Part shown: positions 1 to 8,852 of the stretch, piece by piece | How the letters are laid out: every line of letters starts with the position of its first letter | How positions within the stretch are numbered: position 1 is the first letter of the stretch | Assembly (NCBI RefSeq): GCF_039523075.1 | Contig: NZ_BAAAEP010000006.1 | Location: 1-64,000, forward strand | DNA from: Caenispirillum bisanense | Lineage (GTDB): Bacteria > Pseudomonadota > Alphaproteobacteria > Rhodospirillales > Rhodospirillaceae | DNA: 64,000 bases | Reading direction: 5' to 3' | Program-made: the position numbers and the translations under genes | The notes under the pieces: generated by a model | Seen by the model: the letters and a program-made list of their open reading frames with translations, nothing else | The model's database searches: none | Told to the model about the DNA's origin: nothing

Positions 1-1
1 C

Positions 2-511
2 CGGCCCGACCCCGCCGTGCTGCTGCGCCAGCCGACGGCGCTGCGGGAGGCCGAGGCGGTGGCGGCGGAGATCGACCTGCCCTTCGCCGCCTCCTTCGCC
101 TGGGCCCGCATCGGCGATGCCTGGCGCGGCCTGGGCGATCCGGCGGCGGCCCGCAGCGCCCTGGCGCGGGTGGGCGACGACTCGTTGCGGGTGGAGGGAT
201 TGCAGCGGCTGGCGGCGGCGCCCGCCGCCGCGCCGGCCGAGGCCGCCGCCCTGGATGCCGAGGCGGAAACCATCCGCACCGCCATGCTCGACCGGGTGGC
301 GCGGGTGCGGCTGGGAGCGTTGCGGGCCGAGCGCCTGCTGGCCTCCGGCGATGCCGCCCTGGCGGAGGCGGCGCGGCTGGCGGTGGACGATGCCCTGGCC
401 GTCCGCAACCCGTGGAACCGCGCCCGCGCCCTGGTCGCCGCCGCCGCCGCCGTGCGGGCCGCCGCCGCACACGGGGCGACGCTGCCGCCGCCGGCCACCG
501 GCAATCGCTGA
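2..511 (+). CDS. Hypothetical alanine-rich protein, 5' partial
   Basis: The reading frame is open back to the window edge, so only the C-terminal part (about 169 residues) is visible and the true start lies outside. The product is dominated by Ala, Arg and Leu in amphipathic helices, with pieces such as GDAWRGLGDPAAARSAL that look like degenerate tetratricopeptide-type helix pairs. No catalytic motif, signal peptide or membrane segment is visible here. Third codon positions are almost all G or C, matching the host genes that follow. The next gene starts 58 bases downstream on the same strand. Function is not recognisable; a TPR-like scaffold role is only a guess. Confidence 0.6.
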   Translation, partial: RPDPAVLLRQPTALREAEAVAAEIDLPFAASFAWARIGDAWRGLGDPAAARSALARVGDDSLRVEGLQRLAAAPAAAPAEAAALDAEAETIRTAMLDRVARVRLGALRAERLLASGDAALAEAARLAVDDALAVRNPWNRARALVAAAAAVRAAAAHGATLPPPATGNR

Positions 512-569
512 CAAGGCCGGCCGGCGGCTGTATCCTGCGCCGCTCCGTCAACCGCTGCCCGGGGACTCC

Positions 570-1355
570 ATGCTGCTGCCCGTCGTCGAGATCGCCGCCG
601 AAGCCTACCATGCCGTCTGGCGCTTCCGCCGCGTCCTGGCCGACCGTGCCGCCGTGCCGCTGGCCCTGGTGCTGATGGCCGGCATCGTGGAACACCTGCT
701 GACCGGCTCCGCCACGGTGGCGCCGCCGCCGGGGCTGGAGGACGACCCCGCCGGCACCGGCAACGGAAACGGCGGCGGCGGGCCGGGCATCATCGGCATC
801 GCCTATTTCCTCGCCTCGCTGCCGTTCCTGGTCAGCTGGTACCGCTTCATCATCGACGGCCCGCTGGGGCTGGAGGGGCGGCCGCTGTTCACCTTCGGCC
901 GCCTGGAAGGGCGGTTCCTCCTGTGGGCGGTGGTGCTGGCGCTGGTGGTGGCGGCCCCGATGATCGTCGCCGGGGCGGTCGCCATTCCCTTTGCCAGCGG
1001 CAATATCTCGGCCCACCAGCTGCCGGTGCTGCCGCTGCTGCTGGCGGTGTTCTTCTTCATCCTGCTGATCCTCGCCAGCCTGCGCCTCAGCCTGATCTTC
1101 CCGGCGGTGGCGGTGGAGGAACCGGCCTCCTTCGCCCGCGCCTGGGAAATGAGCAAGGGCAACTCCCTGCGCATGCTGGCGCTGGCGGCGGCGGTGCATC
1201 TGCCGGCGCTGTTTTTCGGGGGCATCCTGCAGTTGATGGTGATCGGATTCGGCCTGCCGTTCTCGGTGTTGCTGTTCACCGATCTCGCCATCTCCTTCAC
1301 CATCATGGCGCTGGGCGCCACGATGTTTGCCGAAGCCTATAAGCGCCTGCGTTAA
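570..1355 (+). CDS. Multi-pass membrane protein of unknown function
   Basis: This 261-residue protein has about five to six hydrophobic segments: near residues 30-45, 70-90, 110-135, 150-175, 205-230 and 235-255. Between the first and second is a Gly/Asn-rich loop (NGNGGGGPG). The ATG at 570 was chosen because it opens the conserved-looking MLLPVVEIAAEAYHAVWRF segment; an upstream extension of the frame overlaps the previous gene and looks non-coding. The overall look resembles uncharacterised inner-membrane proteins with YciC- or glycerophosphodiesterase-membrane-domain-like helices, with a central EMSKGN loop typical of that fold. That assignment is inference. No operon partner is obvious; the downstream gene is 273 bases away. 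Confidence 0.65.
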   Translation: MLLPVVEIAAEAYHAVWRFRRVLADRAAVPLALVLMAGIVEHLLTGSATVAPPPGLEDDPAGTGNGNGGGGPGIIGIAYFLASLPFLVSWYRFIIDGPLGLEGRPLFTFGRLEGRFLLWAVVLALVVAAPMIVAGAVAIPFASGNISAHQLPVLPLLLAVFFFILLILASLRLSLIFPAVAVEEPASFARAWEMSKGNSLRMLALAAAVHLPALFFGGILQLMVIGFGLPFSVLLFTDLAISFTIMALGATMFAEAYKRLR

Positions 1356-1406
1356 ATAAGATTTTCCGCACTTTCGAGACCTTCGCGACAGTCCCGGGGG
1401 AGCAAT

Positions 1407-1421
1407 TGTCGACACTCGACA
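1407..1421. promoter_or_regulatory. Short palindrome in the leader of the hemerythrin-regulator gene
   Basis: TGTCGA, a three-base spacer CAC, then TCGACA form a perfect 6-bp inverted repeat. It lies 208 bases before the hemerythrin/receiver gene, in the 273-base non-coding stretch 1356-1628. The same stretch has a locally AT-rich patch (about 1505-1536) with a possible -10 hexamer TATCAT at 1531, but no convincing -35 partner. A binding site for a dimeric regulator is possible; nothing else identifies it. Confidence 0.25.
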
Positions 1422-1628
1422 GTCGCTGATATTTCCCCCTGTCCTCCGCCCTTGGTCTGAGATCCGGCCGTATACCCCCAACCGACGCCATATCTACACC
1501 GAAAGTCCATGAAGATTTTAGCCGTTTTGCTATCATGTCGCGCTTGAACAGCAGAGCGGGGCACCGGGCTGTGCGGCTGCGGAAAGCTCCGCCGGAGGAT
1601 GCGTCCATTCGGGCCTGTGGGGGACAAC

Positions 1629-2537
1629 ATGGCTTTTCTGGAGTTCACCGACCAGCTGAAGGTCGGGTTCGCGCTCATTGACGACGATCACAAGATCCTC
1701 ATCGACCAGGTGAACATGCTCGCCGAGGCCATGAACAATGGCGACGAGCAGGACACCATTTCCAGCGTGCTGAACGTGCTGATCGACTACACCGAGTTCC
1801 ATTTCGGCCGCGAACAGGAACTGATGGTGAAGTCGAACTACGACCTGTCGCCCGGCCACCTGAAGGAGCACTCGGTGCTCGTCAAGCAGGTGGTGGAGAT
1901 GCGGCGGCGGTTCGATGCCGGCGAGATCGGCGTCAAGGACCTGCTCGCCTTCCTCAAGGTCTGGCTGAGCCAGCACATCCTGAAGTCCGACAAGGCCCTG
2001 GCCGCCCACCTGCTGGCGCAGGACGCGCCCATGGTGGTCGCCAACAAGTCGGTGGGCGACGGCGACATCGACTGGCGCACCCTCAACGTGCTGGTGGTCG
2101 ACGACCAGTTCAACTTCCGCTCGCTGCTGCGCAGCCTGCTGAACACCCTTGGCGTCACCAAGATCTACGAGGCCAAGTCCGGCCCCGAGGCGCTGGAGGT
2201 GATGGCCAACTTCCCGGTCGACGTGGTGCTGGTCGACGACGGCATGAAGCCCATGGACGGCCTTGCCTTCACCAAGGCGGTGCGCACCGGCCAGGCGGGC
2301 GTCGATCCGAAGACGCTCATCATCCTCATGCCGTCGAGCGAGATCACCAAGGACTACCTGGTCAAGGCGACCAACTCCGGCGTCCACGACCTGGTGGTCA
2401 AGCCCATCGCCACCAAGACCGTGCGCGGCCGCATCGAGCGGCACCTGCGCAACCCGCTGCCGTTCAAGCAGATCGGCGGCATGCTCATCCCCGTGCGGCC
2501 GCCGGCCCCGGCCGCCGGCGCCCAGGCCCGCGCCTGA
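1629..2537 (+). CDS. Bacteriohemerythrin fused to a CheY-like receiver domain
   Basis: Residues 1-130 form a hemerythrin four-helix bundle. Its di-iron ligands are visible as DDDHK, HFGRE (HxxxE), HLKEH (HxxxH) and HILKSD (HxxxxD). Such domains bind oxygen reversibly. Residues 145-270 form a receiver domain with an acidic pair in LVVDD, phospho-acceptor Asp in LVDDGMKPMDG, Ser in LMPSSE and Lys in VVKPI. There is no output domain; the tail is Pro/Ala-rich. The ATG at 1629 starts exactly at the hemerythrin domain (AFLEFTDQLKVG); an upstream ATG at 1599 would add ten unrelated residues. I infer a soluble redox or oxygen-responsive single-domain regulator acting by phospho-relay or protein contact. 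No kinase gene is adjacent. Confidence 0.9.
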   Translation: MAFLEFTDQLKVGFALIDDDHKILIDQVNMLAEAMNNGDEQDTISSVLNVLIDYTEFHFGREQELMVKSNYDLSPGHLKEHSVLVKQVVEMRRRFDAGEIGVKDLLAFLKVWLSQHILKSDKALAAHLLAQDAPMVVANKSVGDGDIDWRTLNVLVVDDQFNFRSLLRSLLNTLGVTKIYEAKSGPEALEVMANFPVDVVLVDDGMKPMDGLAFTKAVRTGQAGVDPKTLIILMPSSEITKDYLVKATNSGVHDLVVKPIATKTVRGRIERHLRNPLPFKQIGGMLIPVRPPAPAAGAQARA

Positions 2538-2625
2538 GGCGACTCCGTCCTGCCTGCTGCGGCCGGCGCGTGACCGCGCGCGCCGGCCGTGGCATTCTGC
2601 CGTCCCGCCAGCGCAAGGAGACGGC

Positions 2626-3258
2626 ATGGAACCGAAATGGCTGACCTGGGCGCGCGAAATCCAGGCCCTGGCCCAGTCCGGCCTGGCCTTCAGCCCCAAC
2701 CCCTATGACCGCGAGCGGTTCGAGCAGCTGCGCCGCCTGGCGGCGGAGATGCTGGCCGAGCAGACCGACACCCCGGCCGAGCGCATCGAGGCGCTGTTCA
2801 TGGAAGAAACCGGCTATGCCACGCCCAAGGTCGGCGTGCGCGGCGCCGCCTTCCGCGACGGCCGCATCCTGATGGTGCGCGAGGTCGCCGACAGCCACCG
2901 CTGGACCCTGCCCGGCGGCTGGGCCGACGTCAACCAGACCCCGGCCGAAGGCGTGGCGCGCGAGGTGTGGGAGGAAACCGGCTTCACCGTCACCGTGCGC
3001 AAGCTGGCCGGCTGCTACGACCGCCGCCGCTTCCCGCCGCCGGCGCGGCCGGTGCCGTTCTACCTCTACAAGCTGTTCTTCCTGTGCGACATCACCGGCG
3101 GCACCGCCACGCCCAGCCTGGAAACCAGCGAGATCGGCTTCTTCGCCGAGGACGAGATCGACGGCCTGGACCTGTCGCACGGCCGCGTCACCGCCTGGCA
3201 CATCCACCGCATGTTCGCCCACGCCCGCGACCCGCTGCTGCCGGCCGACTTCGACTGA
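2626..3258 (+). CDS. Nudix hydrolase with N-terminal helical domain
   Basis: This 210-residue enzyme begins with a helical N-terminal domain (about residues 1-65), as in the Nudix_N_2 group of ADP-ribose/nucleotide-sugar pyrophosphatases. The Nudix core follows. The Nudix box reads GGWADVNQTPAEGVAREVWEETGF; the REVWEETG part supplies the metal-binding glutamates, and Asp replaces the usual first Glu, as is common in this subgroup. A clear AAGGAG Shine-Dalgarno sits 5 bases before the ATG. The family hydrolyses nucleoside diphosphates linked to another moiety; the exact substrate cannot be read from sequence. The gene stands alone between a regulator and a glycosyltransferase gene. Confidence 0.88.
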   Translation: MEPKWLTWAREIQALAQSGLAFSPNPYDRERFEQLRRLAAEMLAEQTDTPAERIEALFMEETGYATPKVGVRGAAFRDGRILMVREVADSHRWTLPGGWADVNQTPAEGVAREVWEETGFTVTVRKLAGCYDRRRFPPPARPVPFYLYKLFFLCDITGGTATPSLETSEIGFFAEDEIDGLDLSHGRVTAWHIHRMFAHARDPLLPADFD

Positions 3259-3356
3259 GGCCGCCGCCGCAGCGCCGGCACCTGCCGTTGGCGGGTGGCG
3301 GCGGCGGTCGCCATGGGCTATAGACGCAGCGATTGCCGCCTGCTCACGGATCGCCC

Positions 3357-4301
3357 ATGCCTGCCTCGCCCCGGCCGCTGCGCCGCATCCTGGTCATCAA
3401 GCTTGGCGCCTTCGGCGACTTCGTCGTCGCCCTGGCCGCCATGAAGGCCATCCGCGCCGCCCATGCCGGGGCCGAGATCACCCTGCTGACCACCCCGCCC
3501 TTCGCCCCCATGGCGCGGGCGAGCGGCCTGTTCGACATGGTGCGCGACGACGGGCGGCCGCGCGGCCTGCTGGCCCAGCTGCGCCTTGCCTGGGGGCTGC
3601 GGGCCGCCGGCTTCGACCGCGTCTACGACCTGCAGCGCAACGACCGCGCCCGCCTGATGTTCCACGTCATGCGCCTGGGGCGGTCGGGGCTGGAGTGGAA
3701 CGGCATCTTCCCCGGCGCCAGCCATTTCATCGCCGACCCGCGCGAGCCGCGCCGCCATGCCGCCGTGCGCTATGCCGACCAGCTGAAGGTCGCCGGGCTG
3801 ACGGTGCCGCCGTGGCCCGACCTGTCGTTCCTGGCCGGCGACCTCGCGGCCCTGCCGGTGCCGCCGCGCTTCGCCCTGCTGGTGCCCGGCGGCGCGCCGC
3901 AGCGGCCGGCCAAGCGGGCGCCGGTGGAGACCTATGCCGCCGTCGCCCGTCATCTGGCGGCGCGCGGCCTCACCCCGGTGCTCATCGGCACCGACAAGGA
4001 GGCGGCGGAGCTGGATGCCATCGCCGCCACCGTCACCGGCGCCGTCAACCTGCGCGGCCGCACCGATTTCGGCCAGCTGGCGAGCCTCGCGCGGCTGGCG
4101 GCGGTGGCGGTGGGCAACGATACCGGCCCCATGCACCTGATCGCCGTCGCCGGCTGCCCCAGCGTGGTGCTGTTCTCCGCCGAGTCGGACCCGGTGGAAT
4201 GCCGGCCGTGGGCGGAGGCGGTGACCACCCTGCAACGGCCCGACCTGCGCGACCTGCCGGCGGCGGAGGTGACGGCGGCGGTGGACGCCCTCGCCCGCTG
4301 A
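3357..4301 (+). CDS. Family 9 glycosyltransferase (heptosyltransferase-like)
   Basis: This 314-residue protein has the two Rossmann-like halves of GT-B enzymes in the ADP-heptose:LPS heptosyltransferase family. The N-terminal half opens with ILVIKLGAFGDFVVALAAMKAI. The C-terminal half carries the donor-site motif VGNDTGPMHLIAVAGCPSVVLF, with the conserved D-TGPMH. These cytoplasmic enzymes add heptose or related sugars to lipid A-core during LPS assembly. The ATG at 3357 was preferred over a TTG eight codons earlier because family members start just before the ILVIK strand. No other LPS gene is visible nearby, so the acceptor is unknown. Confidence 0.87.
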   Translation: MPASPRPLRRILVIKLGAFGDFVVALAAMKAIRAAHAGAEITLLTTPPFAPMARASGLFDMVRDDGRPRGLLAQLRLAWGLRAAGFDRVYDLQRNDRARLMFHVMRLGRSGLEWNGIFPGASHFIADPREPRRHAAVRYADQLKVAGLTVPPWPDLSFLAGDLAALPVPPRFALLVPGGAPQRPAKRAPVETYAAVARHLAARGLTPVLIGTDKEAAELDAIAATVTGAVNLRGRTDFGQLASLARLAAVAVGNDTGPMHLIAVAGCPSVVLFSAESDPVECRPWAEAVTTLQRPDLRDLPAAEVTAAVDALAR

Positions 4302-4429
4302 CCCCTCGGCGCGACTGACCGGCGGCCGGGGCGGTTTCCCCTTCACCGCCCCGAAACGGCCCTTGTGCGGCGCGCGCGCGTTGTGCATCCCGGTGGCCTG
4401 TTTTCGTTTTACGCTACAGGGGACGCTCC

Positions 4430-5767
4430 ATGGACGTCGAAACGCTGCTCAACGCCGTCTCCGGCTTCGTATGGGGGCCGGTGATGCTGGTGCTGCTGCT
4501 CGGCACCGGCCTCTACCTCACCGTCGGGCTGAAGTTCCTGCCGCAGCGCAAGCTGTCCTACGGCATCCGCATGACGCTGGCCGGCCGCACCGCAAAGGCC
4601 GAGGACGAAGGCGACATCAGCCCGTTCCAGGCGCTGACCACCGCCCTCGCGGCCACCGTCGGCACCGGCAACATCGCCGGCGTCGCCACCGCCATTGCCC
4701 TCGGTGGGCCGGGGGCGGTGTTCTGGATGTGGGTCACCGCCCTGGTCGGCATGGCGACCAAGTATTCCGAGGCGGTGCTGGCCGTCACCTACCGCGAGAC
4801 CGACGCCCAGGGCAACTACACCGGCGGCCCCATGTACTACATCCGCAACGGCATGGGGCGGAACTGGGCCTGGCTGGCGTGGCTGTTCGCCCTGTTTGCC
4901 ACCATCGCCGCCTTCGGCATCGGCAACACGGTGCAGGCCAATTCCGTCGCCGACGTGATGAACACCACCTTCGACATCCCCAAGGGCTGGACCGGCATCA
5001 CCCTGGCGGTGCTCGCCTTCCTGGTCATCATCGGCGGCGTGCAGCGCATCGGCCAGGTGGCGGAAAAGCTGGTGCCGCTCATGGCCATCATCTACGTGCT
5101 GGGCGCCCTGGTGGTGATCCTGATCAATGCCGAGCAGGTGCCCGGCGTGCTGCTGCACATCGTCACCGACGCCTTCACTGGCACCGCCGCCACCGGCGGC
5201 TTCGCCGGCGCCGCCGTGTGGGCGGCCATCCGCTTCGGCGTGGCGCGCGGCATCTTCTCCAACGAGGCCGGCCTCGGCTCCGCCCCCATCGCCCATGCCG
5301 CCGCCCGCACGCGCGAGCCGGTGCGCCAGGGCACCATCGCCATGCTCGGCACCTTCATCGACACCATCATCGTCTGCACCATGACCGCCCTGGTGATCCT
5401 GACCAGCGGCGCCTGGACCACCGGCGAGACCGGCGCCGCCCTGTCGGCCACCGCCTTCGCCCGAGGCTTCGAGGGCGGCGAGCTGATCGTCACCTTCGGG
5501 CTGGTGGTGTTCGCCTTCACCACCGTGCTCGGCTGGGCCTATTACGGCGAGCGCACGGCGGTCTATCTGGTGGGGGTGCGGGCGATCCTGCCCTATCGCC
5601 TGCTGTGGGTGGTGGCGCTCTACGTCGGTGCCGTCGCCAACCTGGAACTGGTGTGGCTGGTGGCCGACATCATGAACGCGCTGATGGCCATTCCCAACCT
5701 GATCGCCCTGGTGGCGCTGTCGGGCGTGGTGTTCGCCGCCAGCCGCGCCTACTTCGGCCGCAAGTAG
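4430..5767 (+). CDS. Sodium:alanine symporter, AGCS family
   Basis: At 445 residues it has full length for the alanine/glycine:cation symporter family. About ten to eleven transmembrane helices are visible. The family signature FQALTTALAATVGTGNIAGVATAIALGGPGAVFWMW lies in the first third, and GVARGIFSNEAGLGSAPIAHAAA in the middle. It would import alanine or glycine together with Na+ across the inner membrane. The ATG is preceded by AGGGGAC at good spacing. It appears monocistronic; the next gene is convergent. Confidence 0.92.
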   Translation: MDVETLLNAVSGFVWGPVMLVLLLGTGLYLTVGLKFLPQRKLSYGIRMTLAGRTAKAEDEGDISPFQALTTALAATVGTGNIAGVATAIALGGPGAVFWMWVTALVGMATKYSEAVLAVTYRETDAQGNYTGGPMYYIRNGMGRNWAWLAWLFALFATIAAFGIGNTVQANSVADVMNTTFDIPKGWTGITLAVLAFLVIIGGVQRIGQVAEKLVPLMAIIYVLGALVVILINAEQVPGVLLHIVTDAFTGTAATGGFAGAAVWAAIRFGVARGIFSNEAGLGSAPIAHAAARTREPVRQGTIAMLGTFIDTIIVCTMTALVILTSGAWTTGETGAALSATAFARGFEGGELIVTFGLVVFAFTTVLGWAYYGERTAVYLVGVRAILPYRLLWVVALYVGAVANLELVWLVADIMNALMAIPNLIALVALSGVVFAASRAYFGRK

Positions 5768-5795
5768 CGGCCGGCTGGCGGGCCGGCGGGCCGCC

Positions 5796-6569
5796 TCAGG
5801 CGACCAGATCGAACCGCAGCGGCGCCGCCGGGGCGGCCATGGCGAGGGTGCCGCCATAGGCCGCCATGCCCTGCAGCAGCAGCGGCAGCGGCGGCCTACG
5901 GTAGGCGAGCGGCATCGCCGCAGCCACCGCACCGTCGCCGCCGTCTTCCGGCGTCGTCAGGGCGGCGGCGGCTTCGGCACGGTCCTGCTCGCGCTTGTCG
6001 GCGACGGCCTGCAGGCGCTGGGCGTCGGCCAGGGCGGCGACGCGGCGATCCTGCGGCGACGGCTCGGCCGGGGCCAGGGCGGCGGCCTTCACCACCTCCA
6101 TCTTGGCGATGGTCTCCTCCGGCGAGCGGCCGGGGGAGACGTCGATGGGCACCTCGCCGCCGATGGCATAGGAGTGGCCGTCGGGGCCGCGCACGGTGTC
6201 GTAGCTGGCAGCGCCGGCATAGCGCCCGCCGACCGCCTGATGGGCCTGCTCATGGGCGCGGACTTCGGCATCGCGGGCCTTCAGCTCCGCCACCTGGGCC
6301 TGCTGCTCGGGCGTCAGGTCACCGGGCGCCGGCTCATCCGTCTGCTGGCCGATGGTCTGGGCGGCCACGGCGGTATCGCCGGCCAGCGGCGGCTGCCACG
6401 GCGCTTCCGCCTCCGCCTGCTGCTCAGGCGTCTGGCCGCCGCGGCGGTCCTCCGGGAAGGGAAGCTTCTGCGACTCGGGAAAGCGGTCGCCGGCCGGCCG
6501 CACCGGCGAGGGCGGCAGCGGGGTCGGCGGCGGCACGGGCAGCGGCTGCATGAGGGCGGGCGACAGCAT
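5796..6569 (-). CDS. SprA-family putative metalloprotease
   Basis: This 257-residue protein has a Pro/Gln-rich N-terminal half and a central block VRAHEQAHQAVGGRYAGAASYDTVRGPDGHSYAIGGEVPID. That block matches the SprA-related (CJM1_0395-type) putative metalloprotease family. HEQAH fits the zinc-binding HExxH pattern, with the family's YAIGGEVPID following. No signal peptide is apparent. A GGGGAGG Shine-Dalgarno lies about 10 bases before the ATG. The N-terminal part contains PESQK, encoded by the same DNA word that is tandemly repeated in panB about 1.1 kb away. Proteolytic activity is inferred from the motif only. Confidence 0.8.
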   Translation of the reverse strand: MLSPALMQPLPVPPPTPLPPSPVRPAGDRFPESQKLPFPEDRRGGQTPEQQAEAEAPWQPPLAGDTAVAAQTIGQQTDEPAPGDLTPEQQAQVAELKARDAEVRAHEQAHQAVGGRYAGAASYDTVRGPDGHSYAIGGEVPIDVSPGRSPEETIAKMEVVKAAALAPAEPSPQDRRVAALADAQRLQAVADKREQDRAEAAAALTTPEDGGDGAVAAAMPLAYRRPPLPLLLQGMAAYGGTLAMAAPAAPLRFDLVA

Positions 6570-6682
6570 GGCCCGGCATCCTCCCCACTCTGGCAGAACG
6601 ATCGAAGCAGACTACACGGGTTGGCGGGAAGAATGAAGGGGTCGGGCCATCGCCGCTGTGATGGCCGTCATGCCGGCAGCGC

Positions 6683-7570
6683 TCAGCCGCCGCCGCGCAC
6701 CCCGGCGGCGACGTTGTCGATCAGCCGCGTGCGGCCGAGGAACACGGCGCACAGCACCCGCACCGGCCGGCCGACGATGCCCTCCACCGGCTCCAGCGTC
6801 TCGGCGTCGCGGACTTCCAGATAATCCACCGGGCCGAACCCCAGCCGCCCCAGTTCCGAGATGCCCCAGGCGCAGGCATGGCCGGCGTCCTTGCCGGCAT
6901 CCAGGTCGTCGGCGATCTGCTTCAGGGTCTTGTAGAGGTAGTTGGCGATGCTGCGCTCGCCGTCCGACAGATAGGCGTTGCGCGACGACATGGCGAGGCC
7001 GTCCATCTCCCGCACCACCGGCGCCCCTTCGATGCGCACCGGCAGGTCGAGGTCGCGGGCGAGGCGGCGGATGACCATCAGCTGCTGCCAGTCCTTCTCG
7101 CCGAACACCGCGACGTCGGGCTGGCCCTGGTTGAGCAGCTTGCACACCACCGTCGCCACGCCCTCGAAGTGACCGGGGCGGGCATCGCCGCACAGGCCGG
7201 CGGACACGCCCGACACCACCACGCGGGTGGCGAAGCCCTGCGGATACATTTCCTCCACCGTCGGCGCGTAGACCAGATGGGTGCCGGCCATGCCCAGCTT
7301 GAAGCGGTCCTGCTCCAGCTGGCGGGGGTAACGGGCGAAATCCTCGTTGGGGCCGAACTGGGTCGGGTTGACGAAGATCGACACCACCACCCGGTCGGCC
7401 AGCATCTTGGCCCGGCGCACCAGCGACAGGTGGCCTTCGTGCAGCGCCCCCATGGTGGGCACCAGCGCCACCCGCAGGCCCTCCGCCCGCCACGCCGCGA
7501 CGCGGGCGCGCAGATCGGCGACGGTGGTGACGGTGTCCAGGGCGCGGTGGGCGGAAGCGGGCGCGGCCAT
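6683..7570 (-). CDS. panC: Pantoate--beta-alanine ligase
   Basis: PanC joins pantoate and beta-alanine with ATP to make pantothenate, the vitamin B5 precursor of coenzyme A. The nucleotidyltransferase motifs are VPTMGALHEGHLSLV (HxGH), FVNPTQFGPNEDF, VFGEKDWQQL and the KMSKS-like MSSRNAYLS. The length of about 295 residues is normal. It lies directly downstream of panB. An ATG at 7577-7579 overlaps the panB stop as ATGA, but AAGGA then falls on the start itself. The ATG at 7568-7570 has AAGGA at 8-base spacing, so I prefer it; both keep the full enzyme. Co-expression with panB is expected through translational coupling. Confidence 0.93.
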   Translation of the reverse strand: MAAPASAHRALDTVTTVADLRARVAAWRAEGLRVALVPTMGALHEGHLSLVRRAKMLADRVVVSIFVNPTQFGPNEDFARYPRQLEQDRFKLGMAGTHLVYAPTVEEMYPQGFATRVVVSGVSAGLCGDARPGHFEGVATVVCKLLNQGQPDVAVFGEKDWQQLMVIRRLARDLDLPVRIEGAPVVREMDGLAMSSRNAYLSDGERSIANYLYKTLKQIADDLDAGKDAGHACAWGISELGRLGFGPVDYLEVRDAETLEPVEGIVGRPVRVLCAVFLGRTRLIDNVAAGVRGGG

Positions 7571-7575
7571 GGCGC

Positions 7576-8457
<882 letters not shown>

Positions 8458-8535
8458 ACGTTTCCTCCTGTGAGAGGCTTGGTCGTTTCCTGGACTGGAG
8501 CGTCTTTTACCCGGTTCGGCGGCGCAGCAAAAGGT

Positions 8536-8778
8536 TCATGACGGCCGGTCCGCCGGACGAGTCGGGTCCACCGGCCCGGCGGTCGGGTCCGGCTCCGCCG
8601 GCCGGGCGGCCGGGCTGCCGGGCGGCGGCGCCTTCATGTCGTCTTCCTCGAACAGGATGCGGTTGGCCGCCCCGTCCAGATCGTCGAACTGCCCCGACCG
8701 CAGCGCCCACAGAAAGCCGCCCAGCCCCAGCAGGCCGAGCAGCAGGGCGACCGGAATGAGCATGAGCAGACTGTCCAT
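8536..8778 (-). CDS. ccoS: cbb3-type cytochrome oxidase assembly protein CcoS
   Basis: CcoS is a small inner-membrane protein needed for cofactor insertion into cbb3 oxidase. The family signature is complete: one N-terminal helix LLMLIPVALLLGLLGLGGFLWALRSGQFDDLDG, then the acidic motif ILFEEDD. The tail beyond is Pro-rich and poorly conserved. The ATG at 8778 is used because GAGGG lies 5-7 bases upstream and CcoS proteins start right at the helix. It lies 74 bases downstream of the copper ATPase gene on the same strand, as in other ccoGHIS operons. Confidence 0.9.
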   Translation of the reverse strand: MDSLLMLIPVALLLGLLGLGGFLWALRSGQFDDLDGAANRILFEEDDMKAPPPGSPAARPAEPDPTAGPVDPTRPADRPS

Positions 8779-8852
8779 CGCACCCTCGCGTCTCACCGTG
8801 CCTGCGCAACATAGGGCGCGGCGGCCGCCGAGGCCAGCCTTTCAGCCGCCGC

